This document shows, piece after piece, positions 33,737 to 43,497 of a stretch of DNA of 64,000 nt. The notes beneath the pieces are model-generated. The model saw only the letters and a list, made by a program, of their open reading frames with translations, had not been told where the DNA came from and ran no database searches. How positions within the stretch are numbered: the first letter of the stretch is position 1; each line of letters begins with the position of its first letter. The position numbers were made by a program, and so were the translations under genes. This stretch comes from Candidatus Brocadiaceae bacterium S225 (lineage in GTDB: Bacteria; Planctomycetota; Brocadiia; Brocadiales; Scalinduaceae), in assembly GCA_007859995.1 (NCBI GenBank), contig SMSL01000002.1, forward strand, positions 62,001 through 126,000. The letters run 5' to 3'.

Positions 33737-34462
33737 TTATTCCAAACTGAAACGCTTTATGTCCTTAACTGTCCTCGCCATATCGTCCGAGGCAAGTAAT
33801 AACATTTTTTCGTCTTTATACTTAACGTTTATATCGTACATAATTTCGTTTTTCTGGATATCTTTTTCAAACTTATAATTTTGCAATTTTACAGAATTTT
33901 TCTCAAGAATACCTGTTATGTCGTCAAGGATACATGTTATGTCGTCCAGAAAATGTTCCTGACCGGCTATGAGCATCTTTATCGTCCTGTATTTATCTCT
34001 TTCCATTCTTCTTCCGATGAAAGGGATTATAACTAAGGTAGCGATTGCCATAACGGTTGCAAAAGTAGCTGGCAATATAAATCCACTGCCGACAGCAAGG
34101 CCGATACCTGCAACTAGCCATAGGGAGGCAGCGGTAGTCAGTCCCCGGATACTGGCACGAGATCTCATAATCGTACCTGCGCCCAGGAAACCAATGCCCG
34201 TTACAACCTGAGCAGCAACCCTTGCCGGGTCTATTCGTAGAATAGAATCATGTTTGTAACTCTGATAATTGACAAAAATATGTTCTGAAACCAGCATCAT
34301 CAGGGTAACACCAATACAGACAAGGAGATGTGTCCTCAGGCCCGCAGGTCGTCCCCGTCTTTCTCTCTCCCATCCGATAATTCCGCCCAAGATTGCAGCA
34401 ATAAATAACTTCCCAAACACAGCGCCAACATCAAACATCAAAATATCACTAAAACCAGACAT
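33737..34462 (-). CDS. MgtC/SapB-family membrane protein
   Basis: This 241-residue protein starts with several membrane helices and the MgtC signature IGWERERRGRPAGLRTHLLVC (about 25-45), then GVTLMMLVSE, RVAAQVVTGIGFLGAG and GLTTAASLWLVAGIG. A soluble ACT-like C-terminal domain follows (about 150-241). MgtC-like proteins act in the inner membrane in acid or Mg-limited growth and modulate the F-type ATPase in pathogens; the role in other bacteria is unclear. It has a strong promoter upstream and is followed closely by the secreted coiled-coil gene. Confidence 0.85.
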   Translation of the reverse strand: MSGFSDILMFDVGAVFGKLFIAAILGGIIGWERERRGRPAGLRTHLLVCIGVTLMMLVSEHIFVNYQSYKHDSILRIDPARVAAQVVTGIGFLGAGTIMRSRASIRGLTTAASLWLVAGIGLAVGSGFILPATFATVMAIATLVIIPFIGRRMERDKYRTIKMLIAGQEHFLDDITCILDDITGILEKNSVKLQNYKFEKDIQKNEIMYDINVKYKDEKMLLLASDDMARTVKDIKRFSLE

Positions 34463-34509
34463 TGTAAACCCTCTTTTGAAGTTGAAAACGAGACAAAAGT
34501 ATCACGGTT

Positions 34510-34538
34510 ATTATACTAACGCAAATTAGCCGTTTCAA
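34510..34538 (-). promoter_or_regulatory. Promoter of the mgtC-like gene
   Basis: On the minus strand TTGAAA (34533-34538) and TATAAT (34510-34515) are 17 bases apart, about 50 bases before the ATG at 34462. This is a near-consensus sigma70 match with ideal spacing. Confidence 0.65.
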
Positions 34539-34539
34539 A

Positions 34540-35017
34540 GTATTTTAACATTTTCATATGATTTGTCGCCTAATTAGTTTTTACTTGCATTGAATATCTT
34601 TTTTTGATAGCATTCTCCTCTTTGTTGTTCCCGAGGTGGATGTTCGTTAACTGTTTTAGGAATAAATAGTTACGCTATAGATAATAGTAAAATCAAATAG
34701 ATAAAGAAGCTTGGGAACGCTGTGAGCCGATACTGCTAACAGCGTATAAATAAACGTGTGGAAGCAATAATATCAGCAAGATCACCGATTGCTTTAAGAG
34801 GTGGATGACGATTCTCGATCCGTTCTGCATTTTAATCTTAATGGAAACTAGCCTAAAAATTGGTTCTGATGCTGTTGGTTTAAACTCCTTCATGGCCGTT
34901 ATTACCACTGGTTATTGCGAGAAGATACAGCGTTGTTAGTCATCCTTTAATCTCATCGTACAAATTGTGCTGGTAACGGGATGTAAAATAAGGTATATTT
35001 CAGGGCTCAATAATACG
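34540..35017. other. Gap between mgtC-like gene and prs
   Basis: About 480 bases with no supported gene. Minus-strand frames around 34700-34840 show a short coding-like run (HPPLKAIGDLADII) without start or ribosome site, possibly a decayed gene. No promoter for prs was identified with confidence. Confidence 0.35.
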
Positions 35018-35992
35018 ATGGACGAAAAAACCCGTATAGATACGTTAAATAATATAAAAATATTCACTGGAAACTCAAATTTAGCACTTGTAGAAAAGGT
35101 ATGTGATTATCTTTCAATACCCTTAGGTAAGGCGGCAGTAGGAAGATTTCCGGATGGTGAAATAGATGTCAAGGTTGATGAGGACGTTCGTGGCGCTGAT
35201 ATATTCATAATACAGCCGACATGCTCACCGGTAAATGACAGCCTTGTTGAGTTGCTGATCTTGATAGATTGCTTCAAGAGAGCATCATCCGCCAGGATAA
35301 CTGCTGTTTTGCCCTATTACGGATATGCTAGGAAGGATAGAAAAGATGAGGGCCGGGTGCCAATTACAGCAAAGCTGGTTGCAAATCTTATAACTAAAGC
35401 AGGGGCAGATAGAGTGCTCACTATGGATTTGCATGCTGCTCAGATACAGGGGTTTTTTGATATACCGGTAGACCATCTTCTTGCATTCCCTGTTATCGCA
35501 GAGTACTACAGGGAAAAAGATCTATCTGACTTTGTAGTCGTTTCGCCAGATGTAGGAGGCATAAAGATAGCGAGGCAATATTCAAACCATCTGAATATGA
35601 GGTTGGCCGTAGTAGATAAGAGGAGGATGGGGCCAGAAGAAATAGAAGTTGGATTTGTTATTGGTGATGTAGAAGGTAGAAATGCCATTATAATAGACGA
35701 TTTGATTGCTACAGGTGGCTCGATATGTCAGGCGGCAAGGGTTTTGAAGGAGAAGGGTGCTAAAGATATTTACGTAGGAACAACTCACCCTGTCCTGTGT
35801 GGCGCTGCCATTGAAAAGTTGTCAGCTGCCCCAATCAAGGAAATAGCCGTTACAGATACTATTCCTTTGAGCGAAGAGGCGAAAAGTCTGGGTGACAAGA
35901 TTAAGGTCTTATCCGTATCAAAGCTATTAGGAGAGGCGATAAAAAGGATTCACACTAACATGTCAATAAGCTCAATGTTTACAGATCATTAA
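35018..35992 (+). CDS. prs: Ribose-phosphate pyrophosphokinase
   Basis: From ATG 35018 the product has 324 residues, close to the usual ~315; the in-frame ATG at 34967 would add an unusual 17-residue tail. The PRPP synthase features are FPDGEIDVK near the start, VLPYYGYARKDRKDEGR (flexible loop), the ribose-phosphate/metal site VVSPDVGG, and the PRPP-binding loop AIIIDDLIATGGS. It makes PRPP from ribose-5-phosphate and ATP for purine, pyrimidine, His and NAD synthesis. It lies 58 bases before rplY and may be co-transcribed with the ribosomal genes. Confidence 0.93.
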   Translation: MDEKTRIDTLNNIKIFTGNSNLALVEKVCDYLSIPLGKAAVGRFPDGEIDVKVDEDVRGADIFIIQPTCSPVNDSLVELLILIDCFKRASSARITAVLPYYGYARKDRKDEGRVPITAKLVANLITKAGADRVLTMDLHAAQIQGFFDIPVDHLLAFPVIAEYYREKDLSDFVVVSPDVGGIKIARQYSNHLNMRLAVVDKRRMGPEEIEVGFVIGDVEGRNAIIIDDLIATGGSICQAARVLKEKGAKDIYVGTTHPVLCGAAIEKLSAAPIKEIAVTDTIPLSEEAKSLGDKIKVLSVSKLLGEAIKRIHTNMSISSMFTDH

Positions 35993-36050
35993 GTTTTATT
36001 TTGTCATATTTTTTTTGTTTTAAAATTTAAAGTATTCGGGAACAAACCAA

Positions 36051-36692
36051 ATGGAAACACAACCGCTACAGGCGAAAATAAGAAAAGACTCTGGATCTAT
36101 CAAATCGAGAAAAAACAGAAAAGCAGGCTTAGTCCCTGCTGTTTTGTATGGGCACAAACAGGAAAGTATCATGCTTTATTTAGATAAGAAAGAGTTTTCC
36201 AAATTAATCGATGCCAGGACTAAAATGGTTAATTTGAAGATGGGCAATTCAGCAGAAACTGCAATTATAAAAGAGGTGCAATTCGACACTTTCGGCAAAG
36301 AGATATTGCATGCTGATTTTGTCAGGACAGATCTGACAGAAAAGATTATAGCACACGTGCCTATTGTTCTTTATGGTACTTCTAAGGGAGTTAAGGAGGG
36401 GGGAGTGCTGGACCATGCACTTAAAGAAGTTGAGATAGAGTGCCTTGCTACTGCAGTTCCGGATAATATCCGTGTCAATATCTCAGAACTGGCAATTGGG
36501 GACACCATTCATATTGGTGATTTAGAGCTTCCTGCAAACGTTAATGCACTGGGAAGCACGGATGCCGTTGTTGTGTCTGTCCATTTTGCTGCTGAGGAGG
36601 AGGAAGAAGAAGAAGAAGGATTAGCATCTGGGCCAGAAATAATTAGTGCTCGTAAACTGGACAAAGAGAAAGAGTCAGAAAACAAGGATTGA
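36051..36692 (+). CDS. rplY: 50S ribosomal protein L25 (CTC form)
   Basis: This 213-residue protein has an N-terminal L25 domain that binds 5S rRNA (KIRKDSGSIKSRKNRKAGLV, VPAVLYGH) and a C-terminal TL5/CTC beta domain, then an acidic tail with eight Glu in a row. The long CTC form is common outside gamma-proteobacteria. The stop overlaps the pth start (ATGA). It heads the block rplY-pth-rpsF-ssb-rpsR-rplI-dnaB. Confidence 0.92.
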   Translation: METQPLQAKIRKDSGSIKSRKNRKAGLVPAVLYGHKQESIMLYLDKKEFSKLIDARTKMVNLKMGNSAETAIIKEVQFDTFGKEILHADFVRTDLTEKIIAHVPIVLYGTSKGVKEGGVLDHALKEVEIECLATAVPDNIRVNISELAIGDTIHIGDLELPANVNALGSTDAVVVSVHFAAEEEEEEEEGLASGPEIISARKLDKEKESENKD

Positions 36693-37246
36693 TGAAAATT
36701 GTTGTTGGCCTTGGAAATCCGGGTGACAAATATGCGAAGACCAGGCATAACATTGGATTTGCTGTTATAGATAGATTCGTCAAGAGTTGCAATGTAGAGT
36801 TTACAAAAAAATATCGCGATTCTGTCATTAGTAAATGCATTGTTGAGGGAGAAGAGGTTCTTTTTGTAAAACCGCAATTGTTTATGAATTTGAGCGGTGA
36901 TCCTGCAAAAAGAATCATAGGAAAGTACAATTGCAGTCTGAGCGAAATACTTGTAGTTCTGGATGATATTAACATTCCCTTGGGGAAAACCAGAATAAGG
37001 GAAAGAGGAAGTAGCGGTGGGCATAATGGCTTGAAGTCAATCTCAAATCATTTGAGGACCACATGCTTCCCCAGGTTAAGAATCGGCGTTGGAAACAGTC
37101 TTCCGGAAGACACAAAGGAATTTGTCTTATCACGTTTCACAAAAGAAGAGAATGATGTGATTGAAAGTACTCTTGACAAAGCGTGTAAGATAATTAATTG
37201 TTGGGTTACAACAGATATAAGCAACTGTATGAGGTTGTTTAACTAG
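36689..37246 (+). CDS. pth: Peptidyl-tRNA hydrolase
   Basis: This 185-residue protein has the Pth signature VGLGNPGDKYAKTRHNIGF, including catalytic His20. FMNLSG, LVVLDDINIPLGKTRIRERG and SSGGHNGLKSI follow. It releases peptides from prematurely dissociated peptidyl-tRNA, an essential recycling step. It is coupled to rplY by a 4-base overlap and followed after 14 bases by rpsF. The length is normal for the family. Confidence 0.93.
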   Translation: MMKIVVGLGNPGDKYAKTRHNIGFAVIDRFVKSCNVEFTKKYRDSVISKCIVEGEEVLFVKPQLFMNLSGDPAKRIIGKYNCSLSEILVVLDDINIPLGKTRIRERGSSGGHNGLKSISNHLRTTCFPRLRIGVGNSLPEDTKEFVLSRFTKEENDVIESTLDKACKIINCWVTTDISNCMRLFN

Positions 37247-37260
37247 GAGGAGAAATAGTT

Positions 37261-37653
37261 TTGAGATTATATGAAGGAATGTTTATAATTAGTGATACTG
37301 TAGCTGGCTCTGATTGGGAAGCGGCGGTAAAGCATGTCGAAGATCTCTTGAAAAACAGAGGTGCCGAGATTCTTAAGAGTGAAAAATGGGAAGACAGAAA
37401 GTTCGCATATAAACTGAAAGGACACAAACGTGGGGCTTATTTACTTATATATTTTAATGCGCCTACAGATTCAATTTCTCTAATTAAAAGGGACTTTGAA
37501 CTTTCAGACAATGTTTTAAGAACTTTGATAGTTAAGGTAGATAAGATAAAGGAATCGAAACCGGTAGAAGAAAGCCAGGCTGATGGTGATGGCACTGATG
37601 CGGAAAACGAGGAAGCGGATTCTACGCCATCTGAACCTGTCGCATCGGAATAG
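37261..37653 (+). CDS. rpsF: 30S ribosomal protein S6
   Basis: This 130-residue protein has a TTG start preceded by AGGAGGAG, a very strong ribosome site that fixes the start. The S6 fold runs from RLYEGMFIISDTVAGSDWEA to AYLLIYFNAP and the LRTLIVKVD strand. An acidic, disordered tail of about 30 residues follows (EAD, SEPVASE). S6 binds S18 on the 30S platform; rpsR follows after ssb, the common order. The window starts many genes with TTG. Confidence 0.92.
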   Translation: MRLYEGMFIISDTVAGSDWEAAVKHVEDLLKNRGAEILKSEKWEDRKFAYKLKGHKRGAYLLIYFNAPTDSISLIKRDFELSDNVLRTLIVKVDKIKESKPVEESQADGDGTDAENEEADSTPSEPVASE

Positions 37654-37729
37654 ATAGCATCAGTATTGCGGTTTATAAAATTTGAGGTATACCTAATCTA
37701 ACGTAAACAGCATATGAAAGGGATCAAGT

Positions 37730-38137
37730 ATGGCTAAACTTAATAAGGTCTTTTTAATCGGAAATCTTACGAGAGACCCTGAATTGAGATATACACCAAG
37801 CGGTACCGCAATTGCCAGTTTTGGAATAGCCATTAATAGAACCTGGTCGGGGCCAGATGGAGAAAAAAAAGAAGAAGTGTGTTACGTAGATATAAATATG
37901 TTTGGTAGGCGTGCGGAAGTTATTAATGAATACTTCAGCAAGGGCAACCCTATTTTTATAGAAGGTAGATTACAGTTTCAACAATGGGAAACAAAGGATG
38001 GTCAAAAGCGTAATGCCCTGCGTGTAGTAGCTGAAGATTTCCAATTTATAGGTGGCAAAACAAAAAGAGATGAAGGGCCGAGTTTTCCAGATGGCGCAGC
38101 GCCAAATGATGTTAACGAGGAAGAAATACCATTTTAA
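37730..38137 (+). CDS. ssb: Single-stranded DNA-binding protein
   Basis: The protein has 135 residues: an OB-fold (1-105, NKVFLIGNLTRDPELRYTPSG, FWG-type strands, VEGRLQ-like IFIEGRLQFQQWETKDG), a short linker and the acidic tip EEEIPF. The tip is the usual docking site for replication and repair proteins. It coats single-stranded DNA during replication. Its place between rpsF and rpsR is conserved in many phyla. Confidence 0.92.
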   Translation: MAKLNKVFLIGNLTRDPELRYTPSGTAIASFGIAINRTWSGPDGEKKEEVCYVDINMFGRRAEVINEYFSKGNPIFIEGRLQFQQWETKDGQKRNALRVVAEDFQFIGGKTKRDEGPSFPDGAAPNDVNEEEIPF

Positions 38138-38176
38138 TATAAATATCAATTTTAACAATTTTAAAGAACTGTATTA

Positions 38177-38434
38177 ATGAAACGAAAATTTAAAAAGAAA
38201 AAGACAGCCGAGGCACCACACAAGAAAAAAAATTATCAAGAATTTGCTACGAAATGTCGTTTTTGCAGGTCTAAAGTAGAGTCTGTCGATTACAAAGATA
38301 TGCATTATTTGCAAAAGCTAGTAGGAACCCAGGGAAAACTGCTCTCCAAAAAACGTTCGGGGAATTGTGCTAAGCATCAGCGCTCAGTGAAAATTGCCTT
38401 AAAAAGAGCCAGACACATGGCGCTGCTATCTTAA
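38177..38434 (+). CDS. rpsR: 30S ribosomal protein S18
   Basis: This 85-residue basic protein has a CRFCRSKVESVDYKD block near the middle and SGNCAKHQRSVKIALKRAR at the end. The four residues C, C, C and H suggest the zinc-binding (C+) form of S18. It partners S6 on the 30S platform. A Lys-rich N-terminal extension precedes the conserved domain. Confidence 0.9.
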   Translation: MKRKFKKKKTAEAPHKKKNYQEFATKCRFCRSKVESVDYKDMHYLQKLVGTQGKLLSKKRSGNCAKHQRSVKIALKRARHMALLS

Positions 38435-38527
38435 ACTGCAGAATTTATCTGAAAAATTCGTTTGTATTCTATTTCTTTTCATAAAAACGACTTGTCTATA
38501 TTTATTTAACTATAGGATTATTAACCC

Positions 38528-39046
38528 ATGAAAATATTATTAAAAAAAGAGATTAAGAAATTAGGCAACGTTGGTGATGTTGTTGATGTCGCAAATGGTT
38601 ATGCGAGAAATTACCTATTGCCTAAAAAGCTTGCCACAGTTGTAACCAAAGGGAATATCGAGCAAATTAACTTGCAAATGTTAAAAAATAAGCAAAAACT
38701 AAATGAAGAAATTAAGAATCTTCAGATATTAGCAGGTGAGATTGCGAATATGTCCTATACGATCACTGTTAAAACAAATAAAGAAGGAAAGCTTTTTGGT
38801 TCTGTAACTGCTAATGATATTGCAAAAGTACTGTCTGAAAAAGGCTTTCAAATAGATGAGAAGATGATAGTTCTTGAAGCTCCGATTAAAAAATGTGATA
38901 TGTACAATATAAAGGTGGTGTTGCATCCTGATGTTAACGCGCAATGCAGGGTATGGATTGTAAGCGAATCTGAAAAGGCAGTAGACCCTCAGCAAGAACT
39001 ATCTGAAGCTCCTTCTGGAAATAACTCCGAAACAGATAACGCTTAA
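38528..39046 (+). CDS. rplI: 50S ribosomal protein L9
   Basis: This 172-residue protein begins with the L9 signature GDVVDVANGYARNYLLPKKLA, followed by a long connecting helix and the C-terminal globular domain (LFGSVTANDIAKVL). About 20 extra acidic residues form the tail, as in several other ribosomal proteins here. L9 binds 23S rRNA at the L1-stalk base. It is followed by dnaB after 52 bases. Confidence 0.92.
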   Translation: MKILLKKEIKKLGNVGDVVDVANGYARNYLLPKKLATVVTKGNIEQINLQMLKNKQKLNEEIKNLQILAGEIANMSYTITVKTNKEGKLFGSVTANDIAKVLSEKGFQIDEKMIVLEAPIKKCDMYNIKVVLHPDVNAQCRVWIVSESEKAVDPQQELSEAPSGNNSETDNA

Positions 39047-39098
39047 CCGCAAAAAAAAATCCCTTCTTAAAAACTGCTGACAGACAAAGGCTTAAACA

Positions 39099-40469
39099 AT
39101 GACAACGGGTCTATTACAAGCAAAAACACAACCATTCAACATAGAAGCAGAAATAAGTGTTTTAGGCTCTTTGTTAATAGATAACGAAGCAATTGGCCTT
39201 GTAACAGAGAGTTTAAGCAAAAACGACTTCTACAAAACTGCACACCAACATATTTTCGAGACAATTGTAAATATCTACGACAAAAACAACGCGGTTGATC
39301 TCGTCATTTTGAAAGATGAATTAAACAGGCTATCTTTATTAGAAAAGGTAGGCGGCGCTGAATATTTAATGGAATTGGAAGAATCGGTTCCAATCGCCTC
39401 AAATGTAGAATATTACGCAAAAATTGTACGAGAGAAGACCGTAAAAAGAGATTTAATTGCGGCCACGGCAAAAATACAACATGAGGCATACAGCGACTCT
39501 TTAGAATCTGATGAACTATTAGATATAGCTGAAAAGGAAATATTCGACATAACACAACGCAAGTTTGCTAAGCCAACTACGAGCATGCACGACATACTCC
39601 AGAAGACTTGGGACTATATAGAAAGTTTGCATGAAGGAGACAGTAAATTAACCGGCATATCGACCGGTTTTACCGATTTGGATGATATAACGTGCGGGTT
39701 GCAAAGAGGCGAGTTAATAATTATTGCAGCAAGACCCAGTATGGGTAAAACAAGTATTGTGTTGAATATTGCGGAACATGTCGGTGCAAATCTAAAAAAC
39801 CCAAAAGATAAAAAACCAATGTTGATTTTTTCGATGGAAATGTCAGCCCAGCAGATATCTCAAAATATGTTGTGCTCAGCTGCTAAGATTGATGCGCACT
39901 TAATGCGTACCGGCACGCTTAGCGACGACGATTGGTCAAGGCTTCCTATAGCAATGGGTGATTTATCAGAATCGGCAATATTTATTGATGATACTCCGGG
40001 ACTTGGTCTCCTTGAAATACGCGCTAAAGCCAGGCGCTTTAAGTTGCAATATGATATTCAGTTGGTTATTATTGACTATCTACAACTAATGGAAGGTAGA
40101 AGTGCAGAAAACAGGCAACAGGAAATCTCCGGTATTTCTAGAGGCCTGAAAGCATTGGCCAGGGAATTAAATGTACCGGTGATTGCCGTTTCGCAGTTGA
40201 ATCGCTCAGTAGAAACACGCGAAGGGCACACGCCAAGGATGTCTGACTTGCGAGAATCCGGATCGATTGAACAGGATGCTGACGTGATTATGTTATTGCA
40301 CCGAGAAGATTATTACGACCCAACAAAAAATCCAGGCGCAGTTGAAATTAACATTGCAAAGCAAAGAAATGGTCCCACTGGCAAAATAAAACTTACTTTT
40401 CTTCGTAATATTCTGAGATTTGAAGACTACATAAGTGATGCTTCATTAGATTCATTTGATACATTATAG
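39099..40469 (+). CDS. dnaB: Replicative DNA helicase
   Basis: The protein has 456 residues: an N-terminal helical DnaB domain (EAEISVLGSLLIDNEAIGLV) and a RecA-type helicase domain with Walker A ARPSMGKTS (~211-219), SMEMSAQQIS, and Walker B-like LVIIDYLQLM. VSQLNRSVETREG and SDLRESGSIEQDAD are also typical. It unwinds the duplex at the replication fork as a hexamer. It has no intein. It ends 4 bases before the preferred bamA start. Confidence 0.94.
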   Translation: MTTGLLQAKTQPFNIEAEISVLGSLLIDNEAIGLVTESLSKNDFYKTAHQHIFETIVNIYDKNNAVDLVILKDELNRLSLLEKVGGAEYLMELEESVPIASNVEYYAKIVREKTVKRDLIAATAKIQHEAYSDSLESDELLDIAEKEIFDITQRKFAKPTTSMHDILQKTWDYIESLHEGDSKLTGISTGFTDLDDITCGLQRGELIIIAARPSMGKTSIVLNIAEHVGANLKNPKDKKPMLIFSMEMSAQQISQNMLCSAAKIDAHLMRTGTLSDDDWSRLPIAMGDLSESAIFIDDTPGLGLLEIRAKARRFKLQYDIQLVIIDYLQLMEGRSAENRQQEISGISRGLKALARELNVPVIAVSQLNRSVETREGHTPRMSDLRESGSIEQDADVIMLLHREDYYDPTKNPGAVEINIAKQRNGPTGKIKLTFLRNILRFEDYISDASLDSFDTL

Positions 40470-40473
40470 GTAT

Positions 40474-42828
40474 ATGCCATATAAACACATTAAAATATTT
40501 GCTATTGTATGCGTTTTTTTCTTCTCATTAAATGGCGTTGAGCTACTTAACGCTCAGGGAAACGAAGGTGTTTCGGCTGTCGTCAAAAAAATAGAATTTA
40601 AAGGTAATAGCAGAATAAGCAGTTCAACAATAAAAGCTGCAATAAAAACCAATCATGGAGATGTTTATGACCCAAAAACAATAAGCCAGGACGTTGATGC
40701 TATCTGGTTGCTGGGTTTTTTTGATAACATAGAAGTAGAAGTAGAGGCATATGAGGGTGGAGTTAAGGTGATTTTCCTTGTATTGGAGCGTTCTGTCGTA
40801 CGAAGTATTTTTTTTGTGGGAAACGATGCGATTAAGACAAAAAAACTCAGAGAAGGCATACAGATAAGAGAAGGAGATCATTTAAAGCGTTATTTATTAA
40901 AACTGGACGAAGACAAAATTCGTGAGATGTACCAGGGCAAAGGATTTTCAAATATTGATGTCAAGAGCGAAGAGAAAAAAACAGATGGCTATGTGGATAT
41001 AACATTCAAAATTCAAGAAGGTTCGAAGATCTACATAAAAGAGATAGTTTTTGAAGGAAACCAAACCTTCTCTTCTGAAAGACTTGCTAAAATCATTGCC
41101 ACGAAAAGAAGAAAATTTCCTAGTTTCATCTTTTCTGGTAAATTTGATAAGAGTAAATTTGAAGAGGACATTGATAAAGTAAAGGCATTTTATGGGAGCG
41201 GAGGATGGTTAGATGCTGACATAACATGGAAGGAACAGTACGGTTCAGATAGAACAAAAATGTTTATTCATGTGTTAGTAGACGAGGGAGAAAGGTACTA
41301 TGTTGACAATGTAAGTATAAAAGGAAATAAACTTTTCACTAGCGATGAAATAATTGATATGCTTGAACTAAAGGAAGGAAGCGCTTTCCTTCCGGAATCA
41401 CTCCAAAAAGATTCAGAGGGTATACGCATGGCTTATGGTAAGCAAGGTTATCTTAATGCAAATGTGAAAGCGGAGTATACTTACCAACAAGTCGCACCAA
41501 AAATTGATATAACATTTGATGTTCTTGAAAATGAGAGGTTTTTCATAGAAAAAGTTATAGTATCCGGTAACGACAAGACAAAAGACAATGTCATACGCAG
41601 GAATTTAATTTTCTTTCCGGGGGAGAGAGTTGATACTCAGAAAATAAAGCAAAGTGAACAAATATTGACAGGCACGGGATATTTTGACAACCAAAGTGGT
41701 GCTGCTTCAGAGATTACTTATCTGCCCGGTACAAAGTACAATACAAAAAACGTGGTCGTTAATGTAAAAGAGGGCAGAACTGGAATGTTAAGGTTTGGCG
41801 GAGGGTTTGGTGCCAATTCCGGACTGTTTGGAGATGTCTCGTATACAGATAAGAATTTTGACATATTTGATTTGCCTAAAGACTGGAAAGACTTTATGTC
41901 AGGTAATGCATTTCGAGGTGGTGGCCAAACAATAACAATGAGATTTAGTCCGGGACTCCAAAGAACAGAAGGGGTGTTCTCGTTTAATAATCCTGCTATT
42001 TTTGATTCAGGGTATAGTCTGGGGCTTAGCGCTAATATATTCCGGCGCGCAAGGGAGGACTATGATGAGGAAAGAAAAGGCTTCAAAATGAGTGTTGGTA
42101 AGACGGTGTTCAGAGGATTGAGACTAGGTGTTACTCCAAACTTTGAGGTAATTGGAATACAAAACATTGATGATAACGCGCCTTCTATTGTGAAGGATCA
42201 GGAAGGAAGTAGTAAAAAACTAAGTTTGGAACTAACCGCGATGTTAGACAGGCGTGACAACAGAATGTCCCCTTCGAAAGGTTATAAAATAACGTCATCT
42301 CTGGAGTTCTCAGGACTTGATGTTGACATGATAAAATTTATAACAAAAGGAACAGTGTATCATACTGTTTTCAACTTTCCTGACTGGAGGGGCAAACATG
42401 TGCTCTCGTACGGCGGAACGTTAGGTGTTATTGAAGCGACTTCAGATGAGCCTATACCTATCTTTGAGAATTTCTTTGCCGGAGGCGCCAATTCTATACG
42501 TGGTTTTGCCTTCAGAGGTGTGGGGCCAATTGATGACACAACTGGTGAACAAATCGGTGGTAAGGCGCTACTCCTTGCAACAGCGGAATATACTATGCCT
42601 GTCTACGGTGATATGGTCAGAGGCGCTCTTTTTGTTGATGCAGGAAAAGCGGATAGCGATCTAAATGACATGAATTTTAACAACTTGCGTGCCACATTGG
42701 GTTTTGGTTTCAGAGCAAAGATACCATTTATGGGAAACTCTATTGTCGCTATTGACTTTGGCTTCCCATTCATAAGAAAAGACAAGGATGATGAACAAGC
42801 GATAACATTTAACTTTGGAGGGCAATAG
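40474..42828 (+). CDS. bamA: Outer-membrane assembly factor BamA
   Basis: From ATG 40474 the product has 784 residues with a signal peptide (MPYKHIKIFAIVCVFFFSLN); the upstream ATG at 40456 lies inside dnaB and would spoil the signal. Five POTRA-type repeats run over about 30-400 (VKKIEFKGNSRISSSTIKAA begins the first). A beta-barrel follows, ending with a Phe-containing strand (ITFNFGGQ). The barrel has the SIRGF lid-lock motif. BamA inserts outer-membrane proteins, showing that the organism has a Gram-negative-type outer membrane. Confidence 0.92.
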   Translation: MPYKHIKIFAIVCVFFFSLNGVELLNAQGNEGVSAVVKKIEFKGNSRISSSTIKAAIKTNHGDVYDPKTISQDVDAIWLLGFFDNIEVEVEAYEGGVKVIFLVLERSVVRSIFFVGNDAIKTKKLREGIQIREGDHLKRYLLKLDEDKIREMYQGKGFSNIDVKSEEKKTDGYVDITFKIQEGSKIYIKEIVFEGNQTFSSERLAKIIATKRRKFPSFIFSGKFDKSKFEEDIDKVKAFYGSGGWLDADITWKEQYGSDRTKMFIHVLVDEGERYYVDNVSIKGNKLFTSDEIIDMLELKEGSAFLPESLQKDSEGIRMAYGKQGYLNANVKAEYTYQQVAPKIDITFDVLENERFFIEKVIVSGNDKTKDNVIRRNLIFFPGERVDTQKIKQSEQILTGTGYFDNQSGAASEITYLPGTKYNTKNVVVNVKEGRTGMLRFGGGFGANSGLFGDVSYTDKNFDIFDLPKDWKDFMSGNAFRGGGQTITMRFSPGLQRTEGVFSFNNPAIFDSGYSLGLSANIFRRAREDYDEERKGFKMSVGKTVFRGLRLGVTPNFEVIGIQNIDDNAPSIVKDQEGSSKKLSLELTAMLDRRDNRMSPSKGYKITSSLEFSGLDVDMIKFITKGTVYHTVFNFPDWRGKHVLSYGGTLGVIEATSDEPIPIFENFFAGGANSIRGFAFRGVGPIDDTTGEQIGGKALLLATAEYTMPVYGDMVRGALFVDAGKADSDLNDMNFNNLRATLGFGFRAKIPFMGNSIVAIDFGFPFIRKDKDDEQAITFNFGGQ

Positions 42829-42878
42829 AAGGCCATTTATTGTCTATCTTTTAATAAATCAGGAAAGGATTTAATATC

Positions 42879-43490
42879 ATGAAATTAACATTCGTTAAAG
42901 TGTCAGTTATGTGTCTTGCTTTTACTTTATTGGCAAGTTTAATGTGCGCAAATATAAACATCGCAAATGCCGAAGCAGAAGATTTTAAGATTGGCATAGT
43001 AGATATAAGCAGTGTATTTGAAAAATATAAAAAGAGGATAGATTTGGATCAGGAGTTGAAAGAGCAGGAAAAAGGGTTTCAAAGTGAAATAAATAAAAAG
43101 AAAAAAGAGATTATAGATTTAGATGAAGAGACTCAACTACTGGATTTGGGCAGTGAAAGTAGGAGTAGTAACGAAAACTTGTTGGAAAGAAAAAGTGTGG
43201 AGCTTGAAGGTTATGCAAAATTTGCAGAAAGACAACTACTTAAAAAATATAAAGATTTCTTCGAAAATATTTATCAAGAGGTGATAAAGAAAGTTGAAGA
43301 AGTCGGAATACAGGAGGGTTTTGATCTTATTATAAAGAAAGAAGAATCCAGTTTAAAGGGTGGAGAGATTTCTGATCTTCAATTTAAAATAGGGATAAGA
43401 ACCGTTTTATACCATTCCGATTCAGTTGACATTACGTTAGATGTAATAGATGCTTTAAATGCTTCATATTCTAAAGAAAAAGGAGAGTAG
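42879..43490 (+). CDS. skp: OmpH/Skp-type periplasmic chaperone
   Basis: The protein has 203 residues: signal peptide (1-31), then IGIVDISSVFEKYKK and a long charged helix hairpin (about 55-150) like the Skp tentacles, ending in FDLIIKKEE. Skp carries unfolded outer-membrane proteins to BamA, encoded just upstream. It is a little longer than E. coli Skp (161), mostly in the C-terminal region. A 7-base gap separates it from lpxC. Confidence 0.82.
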   Translation: MKLTFVKVSVMCLAFTLLASLMCANINIANAEAEDFKIGIVDISSVFEKYKKRIDLDQELKEQEKGFQSEINKKKKEIIDLDEETQLLDLGSESRSSNENLLERKSVELEGYAKFAERQLLKKYKDFFENIYQEVIKKVEEVGIQEGFDLIIKKEESSLKGGEISDLQFKIGIRTVLYHSDSVDITLDVIDALNASYSKEKGE

Positions 43491-43497
43491 ATAAGGT

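Noticed and set aside
34693..34908. Minus-strand 71-codon ORF upstream of prs
   Set aside because: No ribosome site or family match; a different frame through the same bases looks slightly more coding, so neither is supported.
36509..37024. Minus-strand frame of 171 codons over rplY-pth
   Set aside because: Opposite two certain genes; the Ser run mirrors the Glu run of L25.
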